Of a DNA stretch of 5,976 bases, positions 1-5,636 are shown in pieces. The notes below the pieces were generated by a model. The model searched no databases. It was not told where the DNA came from and saw only the letters and a program-made list of their open reading frames with translations. Numbering within the stretch: the first letter of the stretch is position 1; every line of letters begins with the position of its first letter. Position numbers and translations under genes: made by a program. Source of the DNA: Clostridia bacterium (lineage in GTDB: Bacteria > Bacillota > Clostridia > Oscillospirales > CAG-272); the NCBI GenBank assembly GCA_017612655.1, contig JAGAFM010000110.1, positions 1 to 5,976 of the forward strand, written 5' to 3'.

Positions 1-87
1 AAGTGGAAACTTCACAACACAAGAACGAAGGACATCGAACTGCTTGACCAAATGGGATTCATTCCGGAGAAGGTGCTCTCCCTGTAA
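1..87 (+). CDS. C-terminal end of an unrecognised protein (partial)
   Basis: The frame starting at base 1 is open for 28 codons and stops at TAA (85-87). The end of the protein is charged and then hydrophobic and finishes IPEKVLSL. I do not recognise the family from so short a piece. It has none of the features I would expect at the C-terminus of a glycerol-3-phosphate dehydrogenase or glycerol kinase, the usual partners of the next two genes, but 28 residues are too few to exclude them. The next gene starts 177 bases downstream on the same strand, so co-transcription is possible. The open frame could also be chance; the upstream sequence would settle this. Confidence 0.45.
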   Translation, partial: KWKLHNTRTKDIELLDQMGFIPEKVLSL

Positions 88-264
88 CAGGCTCATGCAC
101 CGACTCGGAGCCCCATATGTACAAAAACATCAATGACTGTGGCTAATTCCCCTGAAGGAAGGGGTTCGATCTTTACAATCTGAGCTGAAAGGAGACAGCA
201 GGGCGTTATCAGGTTCCGGCATTCTGCCACCCGCATCCCCGATGCGGAACGTCCTGTTATTGAT
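88..264 (+). other. Intergenic region with several potential RNA hairpins
   Basis: No convincing gene lies in these 177 bases. Inverted repeats visible on the plus strand are 90-94 with 108-112 (GGCTC/GAGCC, 12-base loop), 149-153 with 160-164 (CCCCT/AGGGG, 6-base loop), and two competing structures at 207-259 that are listed separately. None is followed by a U-tract, so none is a standard Rho-independent terminator for the upstream gene. A TACAAT at 174-179 resembles a -10 box, but no acceptable -35 box lies at the right distance. The downstream operon may therefore be read from an upstream promoter outside the window. Confidence 0.5.
188..259 (+). promoter_or_regulatory. Shine-Dalgarno followed by a bulged hairpin before the oxidoreductase start
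   Basis: A strong ribosome-binding sequence AAAGGAG lies at 188-194, but no ATG, GTG or TTG follows at normal spacing. The next credible start is ATG 265. In between, 207-222 can pair with 242-259 (roughly 14 base pairs, a bulged G219, a three-base bulge at 250-252 and one T/T mismatch). A competing perfect hairpin pairs CCGCATC (231-237) with GATGCGG (241-247) around a CCC loop. The two folds share 242-247 and cannot coexist. Folding could bring the Shine-Dalgarno nearer the start, or the segment could be an insertion. The function is inferred, not shown. Confidence 0.35.
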
Positions 265-1557
265 ATGAACGGAAACAGACAATTGATTGTTATCGGCGGC
301 GGACCCGCTGGCCTTGCCGCAGCGATTGAGGCCAACAAGGCCGGCCTTCCGGCCGAGGACATTCTCATCCTGGAACGGGATCGTGAAGCAGGGGGTATCC
401 TCAATCAATGCATTCACGCCGGTTTCGGCCTTCACCATTTCGGAGAAGAACTGACCGGACCGGAATACGCAGCGCGTTTTCTGGAGGAAGCCAAAGCCCG
501 GAACATTCCCTGTCTGACAAACACCATGGCGCTGTCTCTTTCGGAAGACAGGACGGTCACGTTCGTCTCCCCGACGGAGGGTCTATCCCGCGTTTCCGCG
601 GATGCCATCGTCCTCGCTATGGGCTGCCGGGAAAGAACCCGCGGTGCCCTGAACATTGCGGGAACCCGGCCGGCCGGGATCTTTACGGCAGGAACCGCCC
701 AGCGTCTGGTGAACATCGACGGATATCTCCCGGGTCGTAAGGTCGTCATCCTGGGATCTGGAGACATCGGTCTGATCATGGCGAGACGCCTGACACTCGA
801 AGGAGCAAAAGTACTCCGGGTCTGTGAGCTGATGCCGTATTCCGGTGGGCTTCCGAGGAATCTGGCACAGTGTCTTGACGACTTCGGCATTCCTCTCTAT
901 CTGTCCCACACTGTCGTTTCCATCTCCGGAAAAGAACGGGTGGAAGGGGTTACGGTTGCGGAAGTCGACGAAAACCGCAGGCCAATTCCGGGAACCGAGG
1001 AATACGTTCCCTGCGACACCCTTCTTCTCTCGGTCGGGCTGCTTCCGGAAAACGAGTTGACCCGGGAAGCCGGAATCGCGCTGGATCCCGTCACCGGCGG
1101 CGCTGTCGTGGACGAAACCATGCAGACCTCCCTGCCGGGCATCTTCGCCTGCGGAAACGTGCTCCACGTCCACGATCTGGTGGACTACGTCACGGAGGAA
1201 GCGGGAAGAGCCGGACGTTCCGCCGCGCAGTTCGTTTTGAACGGTCTGGACGGCACAACCCGGAAAACGATCCCCGTCAAAGCCTTTTCCGGCGTCCGCT
1301 ACGTCATGCCGCAACTCGTTCATACGGACGCAGAAGCGCCGCTGACCCTCTTTTTCCGGGTCGACAACAATTACCGGAACAAGGTGCTGACCGTTTCCGC
1401 GGACGGTGAACCCGTCTATCAGATCAAAAAACGGATTCTCGTCCCGGGACAGATGGAGAATGTCGTGCTCCGTTCCGATGCCCTGAACCGCATGAAAAAC
1501 GCTTCGTCCGTTTCAGTTTCCCTCTCGGATCCGGACGGAAAGGAGGGATCCCGATGA
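265..1557 (+). CDS. NAD(P)/FAD-dependent oxidoreductase (pyridine nucleotide-disulfide oxidoreductase fold)
   Basis: A 430-residue soluble flavoprotein. The N-terminal FAD-binding Rossmann motif GGGPAG is at residues 11-16, followed by the family signature GGILNQCIHAGFG (43-55). The central segment AMGCRERTRG (118-127) precedes a second, NAD(P)-binding motif GSGDIG (164-169). The C-terminal FAD contact segment GIFACGN (292-298) leads into the helix carrying EEAGRAG (311-317). Cysteines 49, 121 and 296 lie in these conserved blocks. The family is typically encoded beside a DUF1667 protein and an FAD-dependent glycerol-3-phosphate dehydrogenase, and it probably passes electrons between a flavin and NAD(P)H; the physiological substrate is not known from sequence. 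The dehydrogenase gene is not visible here. ATG 265 is chosen because the Rossmann strand begins at residue 7, as usual. The site just before it is weak; the good Shine-Dalgarno at 188-194 lies much further upstream. The stop overlaps the next start (ATGA). Confidence 0.9.
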   Translation: MNGNRQLIVIGGGPAGLAAAIEANKAGLPAEDILILERDREAGGILNQCIHAGFGLHHFGEELTGPEYAARFLEEAKARNIPCLTNTMALSLSEDRTVTFVSPTEGLSRVSADAIVLAMGCRERTRGALNIAGTRPAGIFTAGTAQRLVNIDGYLPGRKVVILGSGDIGLIMARRLTLEGAKVLRVCELMPYSGGLPRNLAQCLDDFGIPLYLSHTVVSISGKERVEGVTVAEVDENRRPIPGTEEYVPCDTLLLSVGLLPENELTREAGIALDPVTGGAVVDETMQTSLPGIFACGNVLHVHDLVDYVTEEAGRAGRSAAQFVLNGLDGTTRKTIPVKAFSGVRYVMPQLVHTDAEAPLTLFFRVDNNYRNKVLTVSADGEPVYQIKKRILVPGQMENVVLRSDALNRMKNASSVSVSLSDPDGKEGSR

Positions 1558-1922
1558 CAACTAAGGAACTCACCTGCGTCGTCTGCCCGATGGGATGCCA
1601 GATCACCATATCCCTGGACGAGGACGGAACCGTCCTCTCCGTCGAGGGAAACACCTGTAAGCGGGGCGACACCTATGCCCGGAACGAACTGACCGATCCG
1701 CGCCGGACGCTGACCTCGACCGTCGTCATTCTGGGCGGAACAGACAAACTTCTTCCCGTCAAGACCGACGCCCCCATCCCGAAAAAAGACCTGCTTCGCG
1801 CCCGCGAAGCGCTTCGCGAACTGACCGTAACCGCACCGGTCGCCTGCGGAGACGTCCTTTGCACGGACTTTCTCGGTCTTGGCGTCAGCATTGTTTCGGG
1901 AAAAACCGTGGAAGCATGCTGA
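1554..1922 (+). CDS. DUF1667 domain protein, putative Cys-ligand redox partner
   Basis: A 122-residue protein covering the whole usual length of DUF1667. The N-terminus has a CxxCPxGC motif (C8, C11, C15) and a fourth conserved cysteine in NTCKRG (C35), an arrangement suited to binding an iron-sulfur cluster or another metal; this is inference from the spacing. The family hallmark VKTDAPIPK follows at 69-77, and the C-terminal GDVLCTDFLGLG (99-110) matches the family ending. The start is well supported by a near-perfect AAAGGAGG (1539-1546) seven bases before the ATG, and the ATGA overlap with the oxidoreductase stop indicates translational coupling. The protein probably works as a small electron-transfer or accessory subunit of that flavoprotein, as the two genes are habitual neighbours in Clostridia and Thermotoga near glycerol metabolism genes. 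Biochemical function is unproven. Confidence 0.9.
   Translation: MTTKELTCVVCPMGCQITISLDEDGTVLSVEGNTCKRGDTYARNELTDPRRTLTSTVVILGGTDKLLPVKTDAPIPKKDLLRAREALRELTVTAPVACGDVLCTDFLGLGVSIVSGKTVEAC
1803..1818. repeat. 16-bp perfect palindrome inside the DUF1667 gene
   Basis: CGCGAAGCGCTTCGCG is its own reverse complement. A further copy of one arm, CTTCGCG, lies just upstream at 1794-1800, so the middle arm can pair with either neighbour. The bases encode the Leu/Arg/Ala/Glu-rich stretch LLRAREALREL (residues 80-90), and reuse of the same codons in that stretch is enough to explain the symmetry. Confidence 0.5.
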
Positions 1923-3070
1923 AGCACAAGCTGCCATTTGCGCTGATCCCCCTGCTGCTTCTGCTTTCCTGCTCTGGCAGCCCGGAAACCATTCCGCCGA
2001 TCCCCGGGATCTCTGCGTCGCTGCATCCGGACCGTTCCGGCGCGCCGTCTGCCGAGACTCTGACGGAACCTGCCGAAACAGAGACAGATCCTCCTGCCGA
2101 AACGGAAACCGAACCCCCGGAAACAGAGCCGGAGACGGCGGTTCCTGAACCGGACCTGCCCGAGCCGGTCCTCTCAACGTTCGTTTTTTCCTTTGTCGGA
2201 GACGTCCTTCTGGCCTCCGATCAGGGCTGGGACGGCTTCTGGTCCTTCAACGGGTTTGCGTACGATACGGATCCGTCGTATTATTTCGAAAAGATGCTTC
2301 CGCTGTTCTCCTCCGACGACTATACAGTAGCGAACTGCGAATGCATCTTCACGGACCGGGTCCTGAATCCGGTCGAAAAGGAGGAAGATCCCGGATACTG
2401 GTACTATTCGGAAACCAAAAACGCCGGGGCGTTCTCCGACGGAAGGATCGAAATTGTTTCTCTTGCAAATAATCATGCCCTGGATTACGGAAAAGAGGGG
2501 CGGCAGGATACGATTGACGCACTGGAAAGCAGAAGGCGGACCGTTCTGACCGAAAAACAGTCCCTGATCCTGTCTAAAGACGGGGTGAGGGTCGCGCTTC
2601 TATGCGTATCCATGTACGGATATGCCTACATCCCTCCGATCGTGGAATGGTTGGAATCGGTTTCTTCCGTTTCCGATTTTCAGATCGTCTACTTTCACGG
2701 CGGTCAGGAACGCACTCATGTCCCGGAAGACTGGAAAATCTATGCCTGCCACACCCTGGTGGATGCGGGCGCGGACCTGGTGCTTGGAAATCATCCGCAT
2801 GTTCTTCAGCCGATCGAAACCTATCACGGAGTCGAAATTGTATACTCCCTGGGCAACTTTCTCTTCGGAGGAGCGCACACCTGCGAAAACCGGACCATGG
2901 TTTACCGGTTAACGCTGTCCATTACGAATCAACAGTTGGAGTCCGTTTCTTCGGAGTGGATCCCCTGCTTCTGTTACCGCGAACTGTGGCAGCCCGCTCC
3001 CATCACCGACCCGGATCTCAAAGAAACGGTCCTCTCTTTTCTCCGCGGGGAACGGGAGACCCCGTTTTGA
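1916..3070 (+). CDS. CapA-family (PGA_cap) metallophosphatase-like lipoprotein
   Basis: A 384-residue predicted lipoprotein. Residues 2-17 form a lysine-bearing start and a Leu-rich core, followed by a lipobox ending in LLSC, so C19 would be lipidated and the protein anchored outside the membrane. Residues about 44-85 are a Glu/Thr/Pro-rich linker with repeats of the type PAETETDP/PAETETEP. The CapA domain starts near residue 88: GDVLL (95-99), ANCECIF (139-145, at the usual NLE position), VSLANNHALDYG (181-192), FHGGQER (260-266, compare HWGxE), GNHPHVLQPIE (291-301) and IVYSLGNFLFGG (308-319). The expected metal-binding Asp, Asn, His and Glu positions look intact. CapA relatives act in poly-gamma-glutamate synthesis or anchoring, but most single-copy lipoprotein homologues have no proven role, and no capB or capC is present. 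The start at 1916 is chosen because it begins directly at the signal peptide; it overlaps the DUF1667 stop by seven bases and has only a weak Shine-Dalgarno, suggesting coupled translation. Confidence 0.85.
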   Translation: MLKHKLPFALIPLLLLLSCSGSPETIPPIPGISASLHPDRSGAPSAETLTEPAETETDPPAETETEPPETEPETAVPEPDLPEPVLSTFVFSFVGDVLLASDQGWDGFWSFNGFAYDTDPSYYFEKMLPLFSSDDYTVANCECIFTDRVLNPVEKEEDPGYWYYSETKNAGAFSDGRIEIVSLANNHALDYGKEGRQDTIDALESRRRTVLTEKQSLILSKDGVRVALLCVSMYGYAYIPPIVEWLESVSSVSDFQIVYFHGGQERTHVPEDWKIYACHTLVDAGADLVLGNHPHVLQPIETYHGVEIVYSLGNFLFGGAHTCENRTMVYRLTLSITNQQLESVSSEWIPCFCYRELWQPAPITDPDLKETVLSFLRGERETPF

Positions 3071-3159
3071 AGGAAAACACTTCCTTTATATAAATGGGAG
3101 TTGGAATAGCCTTCCTCTTCGTTATGTTTCTCCCTGCTTCCGTGTTCATATCCAGACAG

Positions 3160-3205
3160 AAAAACCCCTGGCTCGTTCTTCTCAGAATGAGACAGGGGTG
3201 TTTTT
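3160..3205. terminator. Bidirectional Rho-independent terminator between the CapA gene and rpoA
   Basis: The stem pairs 3164-3170 with 3193-3199 (ACCCCTG/CAGGGGT), then, after one G/A mismatch, 3172-3179 with 3184-3191, closing a TCTC loop (3180-3183). The plus strand continues into TTTTT (3201-3205), and the minus strand into a U-tract from AAAAA at 3160-3164. It can therefore end transcripts arriving from either converging gene. A smaller stem (3070-3075 with 3081-3086) at the CapA-gene stop lacks a U-tract. Confidence 0.9.
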
Positions 3206-3217
3206 GTGCGGAAACGT

Positions 3218-4216
3218 TTACTCTTCTTCCTTGAAATTGAATCCAAGGCTGAGAATCTTGTTCCGAATCTCATCGATCGATTTTTTCCCAAGATTCTTAA
3301 TCTGCAGCATTTCGGATTCCGTCTTCTGAGTCAGTTCGAGAACGGTCTGAATTCCGGTCCGTTTGAGGCAGTGATAGCTTCTGACCGAAAGATCCAGATC
3401 TTCAATCCGCATATCCAGAGCTTCGATTCTGGCGGCTTCCTCTCCCTTGACAACAATCCCCGGAATGTCGGGATCGTCGGCAACACCGCTCAGTCCCGTA
3501 ATCAGAAGGAAATGTTCCTTCATGATGCGGGCGGCAACAACAGCAGCCGCTGTCGGAGAAACCGATCCGTCGGTCGTGATGTTCATCGTCAGACTGTCAT
3601 AATCCAGCCGGTTTCCGATTCGGGCGTCCTCGACCTGGAAATTCACATTGACAACCGGAGAGAAAATGGAATCGATAAAGATGACCCCGACCCTTCCGTC
3701 ATCATACTTTTCCTTGTTGGATTCCGCCGTAGCATATCCGATTCCGCTGTCGATCAGAACTTCGAGCCGGAAATCCGCATCACCGGTCAAAGTTGCAATA
3801 TGATGATCCGGATTGACAATCGTCAGCCCGCTGTCCGCAACGAGATCCCCGGCGCGGACCTCTCTTTCTCCCCGGACGTCCAGACGCGCGGTTATCGGCA
3901 TCCTGGTTTCCGGACAGGGAATGATCCCCTTTAGATTCATTACGATTTCCGTTACGTCTTCCCGCACGTTCGGGAGAGTGGAGAACTCGTGAAGGATCTG
4001 TTCTCCGCCTGCGCTCAGGCTGAAAGAGACAACAGCAGCACCCGGAAGAGAGGAAAGCATCACTCTTCGAAGGGAATTGCCGATCGTCGTACCGTAACCG
4101 CGAATCAGCGGAAAAATACGAAGCGTCCCGTGGCTGGAATCCTGCTCCTTCGCTTCGATATTCGGCTCCTCAATCTTGACCTGGCCGAACAGCTTGTTAA
4201 TTTCCCCGTCTGTCAT
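3218..4216 (-). CDS. rpoA: DNA-directed RNA polymerase subunit alpha, divergent and outside the ribosomal operon
   Basis: A 332-residue protein with both alpha domains. The N-terminal domain shows GYGTTIGNSLRRVMLSSLPG (40-59), including the Arg pair 50-51 used in assembly with beta, then LHEFST (75-80), MNLKG (93-97) and IDSIFSPV (181-188). The C-terminal domain shows DLDLSVRSYHCLKR (273-286) and NLGKKS (308-313). DNA-contact positions equivalent to E. coli R265, C269, G296, K298, S299 and E302 are kept (R279, C283, G310, K312, S313, E316), but N268 is His (H282). The common RGRGY motif is SGIGY (157-161). There is also a short extra segment around AGGEQ (69-73). Normally rpoA follows rpsK/rpsD and precedes rplQ; here malic enzyme precedes it and a terminator follows. 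It may be a second alpha or a moved sole copy. The start is fixed by GGAGG (4225-4229); a TTG 28 codons upstream lacks a properly spaced site. Confidence 0.93.
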   Translation of the reverse strand: MTDGEINKLFGQVKIEEPNIEAKEQDSSHGTLRIFPLIRGYGTTIGNSLRRVMLSSLPGAAVVSFSLSAGGEQILHEFSTLPNVREDVTEIVMNLKGIIPCPETRMPITARLDVRGEREVRAGDLVADSGLTIVNPDHHIATLTGDADFRLEVLIDSGIGYATAESNKEKYDDGRVGVIFIDSIFSPVVNVNFQVEDARIGNRLDYDSLTMNITTDGSVSPTAAAVVAARIMKEHFLLITGLSGVADDPDIPGIVVKGEEAARIEALDMRIEDLDLSVRSYHCLKRTGIQTVLELTQKTESEMLQIKNLGKKSIDEIRNKILSLGFNFKEEE

Positions 4217-4224
4217 GAATTGTT

Positions 4225-4229
4225 CCTCC
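4225..4229 (-). promoter_or_regulatory. Ribosome-binding site fixing the rpoA start
   Basis: On the minus strand GGAGG lies eight bases before ATG 4216-4214. It supports this start over the in-frame TTG at 4300-4298, which would add 28 residues unlike any alpha N-terminus and would override the structured leader. Confidence 0.9.
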
Positions 4230-4236
4230 AACCGAG

Positions 4237-4310
4237 CACAAAAGGCAGACAGCGAATTTCTTTTTCTGTCCGAAAAAGTGCCGCTTTCTGCTCCGTGCAA
4301 ACCTTTTGTG
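4237..4310 (-). promoter_or_regulatory. Structured RNA element just upstream of the rpoA ribosome-binding site
   Basis: In the rpoA leader a perfect 9-base-pair stem pairs CACAAAAGG (minus strand, 4310-4302) with CCTTTTGTG (4245-4237). Inside it, CGGACAG (4272-4266) pairs with CTGTCTG (4252-4246), including one G-U pair, around a 13-base loop. The outer stem closes seven bases before the GGAGG at 4229-4225, so folding or protein binding here could control translation. I do not recognise a described riboswitch or ribosomal-protein leader. The pairing is visible; the regulatory role is inference. Confidence 0.5.
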
Positions 4311-4329
4311 AATACCTCTCAGTGTGATA

Positions 4330-4395
4330 CCGGTAAAAAAACGAAAAAAAGTTCAAATTGCTTCGGAAAATGTGGCATACTCCCCATTTTACCGG
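4330..4395 (-). promoter_or_regulatory. Competing hairpins and a T7-CG-T7 tract at the start of the rpoA leader
   Basis: The bases 4387-4395 (minus strand CCGGTAAAA) can pair perfectly with 4338-4330 (TTTTACCGG). Alternatively, 4394-4385 can pair with 4372-4364 (CGGTAAAATG/CATTTTCCG, one bulged T, 12-base loop). The two exclude each other. Between them on the minus strand lies TTTTTTTCGTTTTTTT (4350-4335). The predicted transcription start is near 4393-4390, so the outermost bases of each stem may be missing from the RNA. The arrangement resembles attenuation, but the T-tract sits 13 bases after the nearer hairpin and is not a standard terminator. Confidence 0.35.
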
Positions 4396-4397
4396 AG

Positions 4398-4426
4398 ATT
4401 ATAACACACCTTTTCTGGAAATGCAA
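4398..4426 (-). promoter_or_regulatory. Strong sigma-A-type promoter for rpoA
   Basis: On the minus strand the -35 box TTGCAT (4426-4421) and the -10 box TATAAT (4403-4398) are separated by 17 bases, and TGT directly before the -10 makes an extended -10 element. The initiation site should fall near 4393-4390, giving a leader of about 175 bases. The promoter starts nine bases after the malic enzyme stop codon, so rpoA can be transcribed on its own. Confidence 0.85.
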
Positions 4427-4447
4427 GAGTTTCTTCAGATTCTTGCA
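4422..4447 (-). terminator. Weak hairpin at the malic enzyme stop, overlapping the rpoA -35 box
   Basis: TGCAAGA (minus strand, 4447-4441) pairs with TCTTGCA (4428-4422) around a 12-base loop that contains part of the stop codon at 4437-4435. The sequence that follows is TTTCC, a poor U-tract, so termination would be partial at best. The 3' arm is also part of the rpoA -35 element. Confidence 0.35.
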
Positions 4448-5610
4448 ACACCCGTTTTTCTTGCGGTTTCGGCAACCGCACGGGCAACCGCGTCTCTCAC
4501 CCGTGGATCGAACGGTTTCGGAATAATATAGGTTTCGCAGAGCTCCTCGTCGGAAATCAGAGAGGAGAGCGCCTCGGAGGCGGAAATCTTCATCTCCTCG
4601 TTGATTTCTTTCGCCCGGACATCCAGTGCTCCGCGGAAAATACCCGGAAAAGCCAGAACATTGTTGATCTGATTCGGATAGTCGCTGCGTCCCGTTCCGA
4701 CAATTCTCGCCCCGGCCGCCTTTGCGGCCTCCGGGAGAATTTCCGGTTCCGGATTTGCCATGGCAAAAACAACGCTGTCCCGGTTCATCGAGCGAACCAT
4801 TTCCTCGTCAACCAGCCTGGGGCGGGAAAGGCCGAAAAACAAATCCGCACCTCGAATGATCTCACGCAGCGACCCGTGTTCATGGTTTGGATTGCTGATA
4901 TGAGACAACCGCTCATGTTCTTCCGTCAAAAATAAAGAATCTCCCTCGCAAATAGCCCCGTTCCGGTCGGAAAAAATCACATTGGGAACCCCGTACCGGA
5001 TCATCAGCCTTCCGACAGCCGTTCCGGCAGCACCGACTCCGTTGATGACAACCTTAAGGTTCTCCTTCTTCTTTCCCGTCAGTCGCAGCGCGTTCATCAG
5101 GGCGGCAAGCGCAATGACAGCGGTCCCGTGCTGATCATCGTGAAAAATCGGGATGTCGGATATCGCCTTCAGCTTCCGCTCGATCTCAAAACACCGGGGA
5201 GCGGAAATGTCCTCCAGGTTAATCCCCCCGAAGCTCCCCAGCAAAAGGGAGACGGTCCGAACGATTTCATCCGGATCCTTGGAACGGATGCAGAGCGGCA
5301 CGGCATCAATCTCTCCGTAATGTTTGAAGAGAAGACACTTGCCTTCCATGACAGGCATCCCGGCTTCCGGGCCGATGTCCCCAAGTCCGAGAACAGCCGT
5401 GCCGTCCGTTATCACCGCCACCGTGTTCCATCTCCGGGTCAGTTCATAGGAAAGATCCGGGTCCTTCTGAATGGCGAGACACGGGGCAGCCACTCCGGGC
5501 GTGTAGGCCAGCGAGAGCGCCTCCGGCGTGTCGGCAGGCACTTCCGCATGCACGGAAATCTTGCCTTTCCATTCAAAGTGCTTTTGTAAAGACTCTTCAA
5601 AGATCGTCAT
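4435..5610 (-). CDS. Malic enzyme, NAD(P)-dependent, short bacterial type
   Basis: A 391-residue cytosolic enzyme, full length for the short bacterial class, that oxidatively decarboxylates malate to pyruvate and CO2 with reduction of NAD(P). Catalytic Tyr36 is in AYTPGVA (35-41) and catalytic Lys91 in MEGKCLLFK (88-96). Metal ligands are E133 and D134 (NLEDI) and D159 (FHDDQHGTA, 156-164). The dinucleotide-binding motif is GVGAAG (191-196), with an acidic residue (D215) after the next strand. AMANPEPE (283-290) and NQINNVLAFPGIFRGALD (313-330) complete the family pattern. NAD or NADP preference cannot be decided. The start ATG 5610-5608 is backed by GGAGAGGG (5623-5616); an in-frame upstream extension would run through the rRNA terminator into the 23S gene and is rejected. 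There is little room for a promoter between that terminator and the ribosome-binding site, so transcription may begin within the terminator palindrome or come from rRNA read-through. rpoA follows 218 bases later. Confidence 0.95.
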   Translation of the reverse strand: MTIFEESLQKHFEWKGKISVHAEVPADTPEALSLAYTPGVAAPCLAIQKDPDLSYELTRRWNTVAVITDGTAVLGLGDIGPEAGMPVMEGKCLLFKHYGEIDAVPLCIRSKDPDEIVRTVSLLLGSFGGINLEDISAPRCFEIERKLKAISDIPIFHDDQHGTAVIALAALMNALRLTGKKKENLKVVINGVGAAGTAVGRLMIRYGVPNVIFSDRNGAICEGDSLFLTEEHERLSHISNPNHEHGSLREIIRGADLFFGLSRPRLVDEEMVRSMNRDSVVFAMANPEPEILPEAAKAAGARIVGTGRSDYPNQINNVLAFPGIFRGALDVRAKEINEEMKISASEALSSLISDEELCETYIIPKPFDPRVRDAVARAVAETARKTGVARI

Positions 5611-5615
5611 GGATT

Positions 5616-5623
5616 CCCTCTCC
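5616..5623 (-). promoter_or_regulatory. Ribosome-binding site fixing the malic enzyme start
   Basis: On the minus strand GGAGAGGG ends five bases before ATG 5610-5608. It decides the start against the longer open frame that continues upstream to 5733 inside the 23S rRNA region. Confidence 0.85.
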
Positions 5624-5636
5624 GAACCTTGTTCTG

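Noticed and set aside
151..179. Possible promoter with TACAAT at 174-179
   Set aside because: At 16-18 bases upstream no sequence resembles a -35 box, and there is no extended -10 TG.
583..1323. Long open frame antisense to the FAD oxidoreductase
   Set aside because: No recognisable protein motif or start signals. It is explained by codon bias of the real gene on the other strand.
1859..1915. Upstream start adding 19 residues to the CapA lipoprotein
   Set aside because: It would put a charged segment before the signal peptide and displace the lipobox from its normal distance to the N-terminus.
2040..2170. Repeat-rich stretch in the CapA gene as a possible recombination or tandem-repeat locus
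   Set aside because: It encodes an in-frame Glu/Thr/Pro linker between lipid anchor and domain, which is common in Gram-positive lipoproteins; the DNA repeats are imperfect.
3094..3234. Small plus-strand reading frame of 46 codons with a hydrophobic start
   Set aside because: It has no ribosome-binding site, runs through the bidirectional terminator and overlaps the end of rpoA.
3206..3934. Long plus-strand open frame opposite rpoA
   Set aside because: Its translation has no family features and it lies entirely across the clear rpoA gene and the terminator.
4217..4300. A longer rpoA starting at TTG 4300 with 28 extra residues
   Set aside because: The only purine-rich match is too close to the TTG. 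The added residues do not resemble an alpha N-terminus, and the region is occupied by paired leader RNA. GGAGG at 4225-4229 supports ATG 4216.
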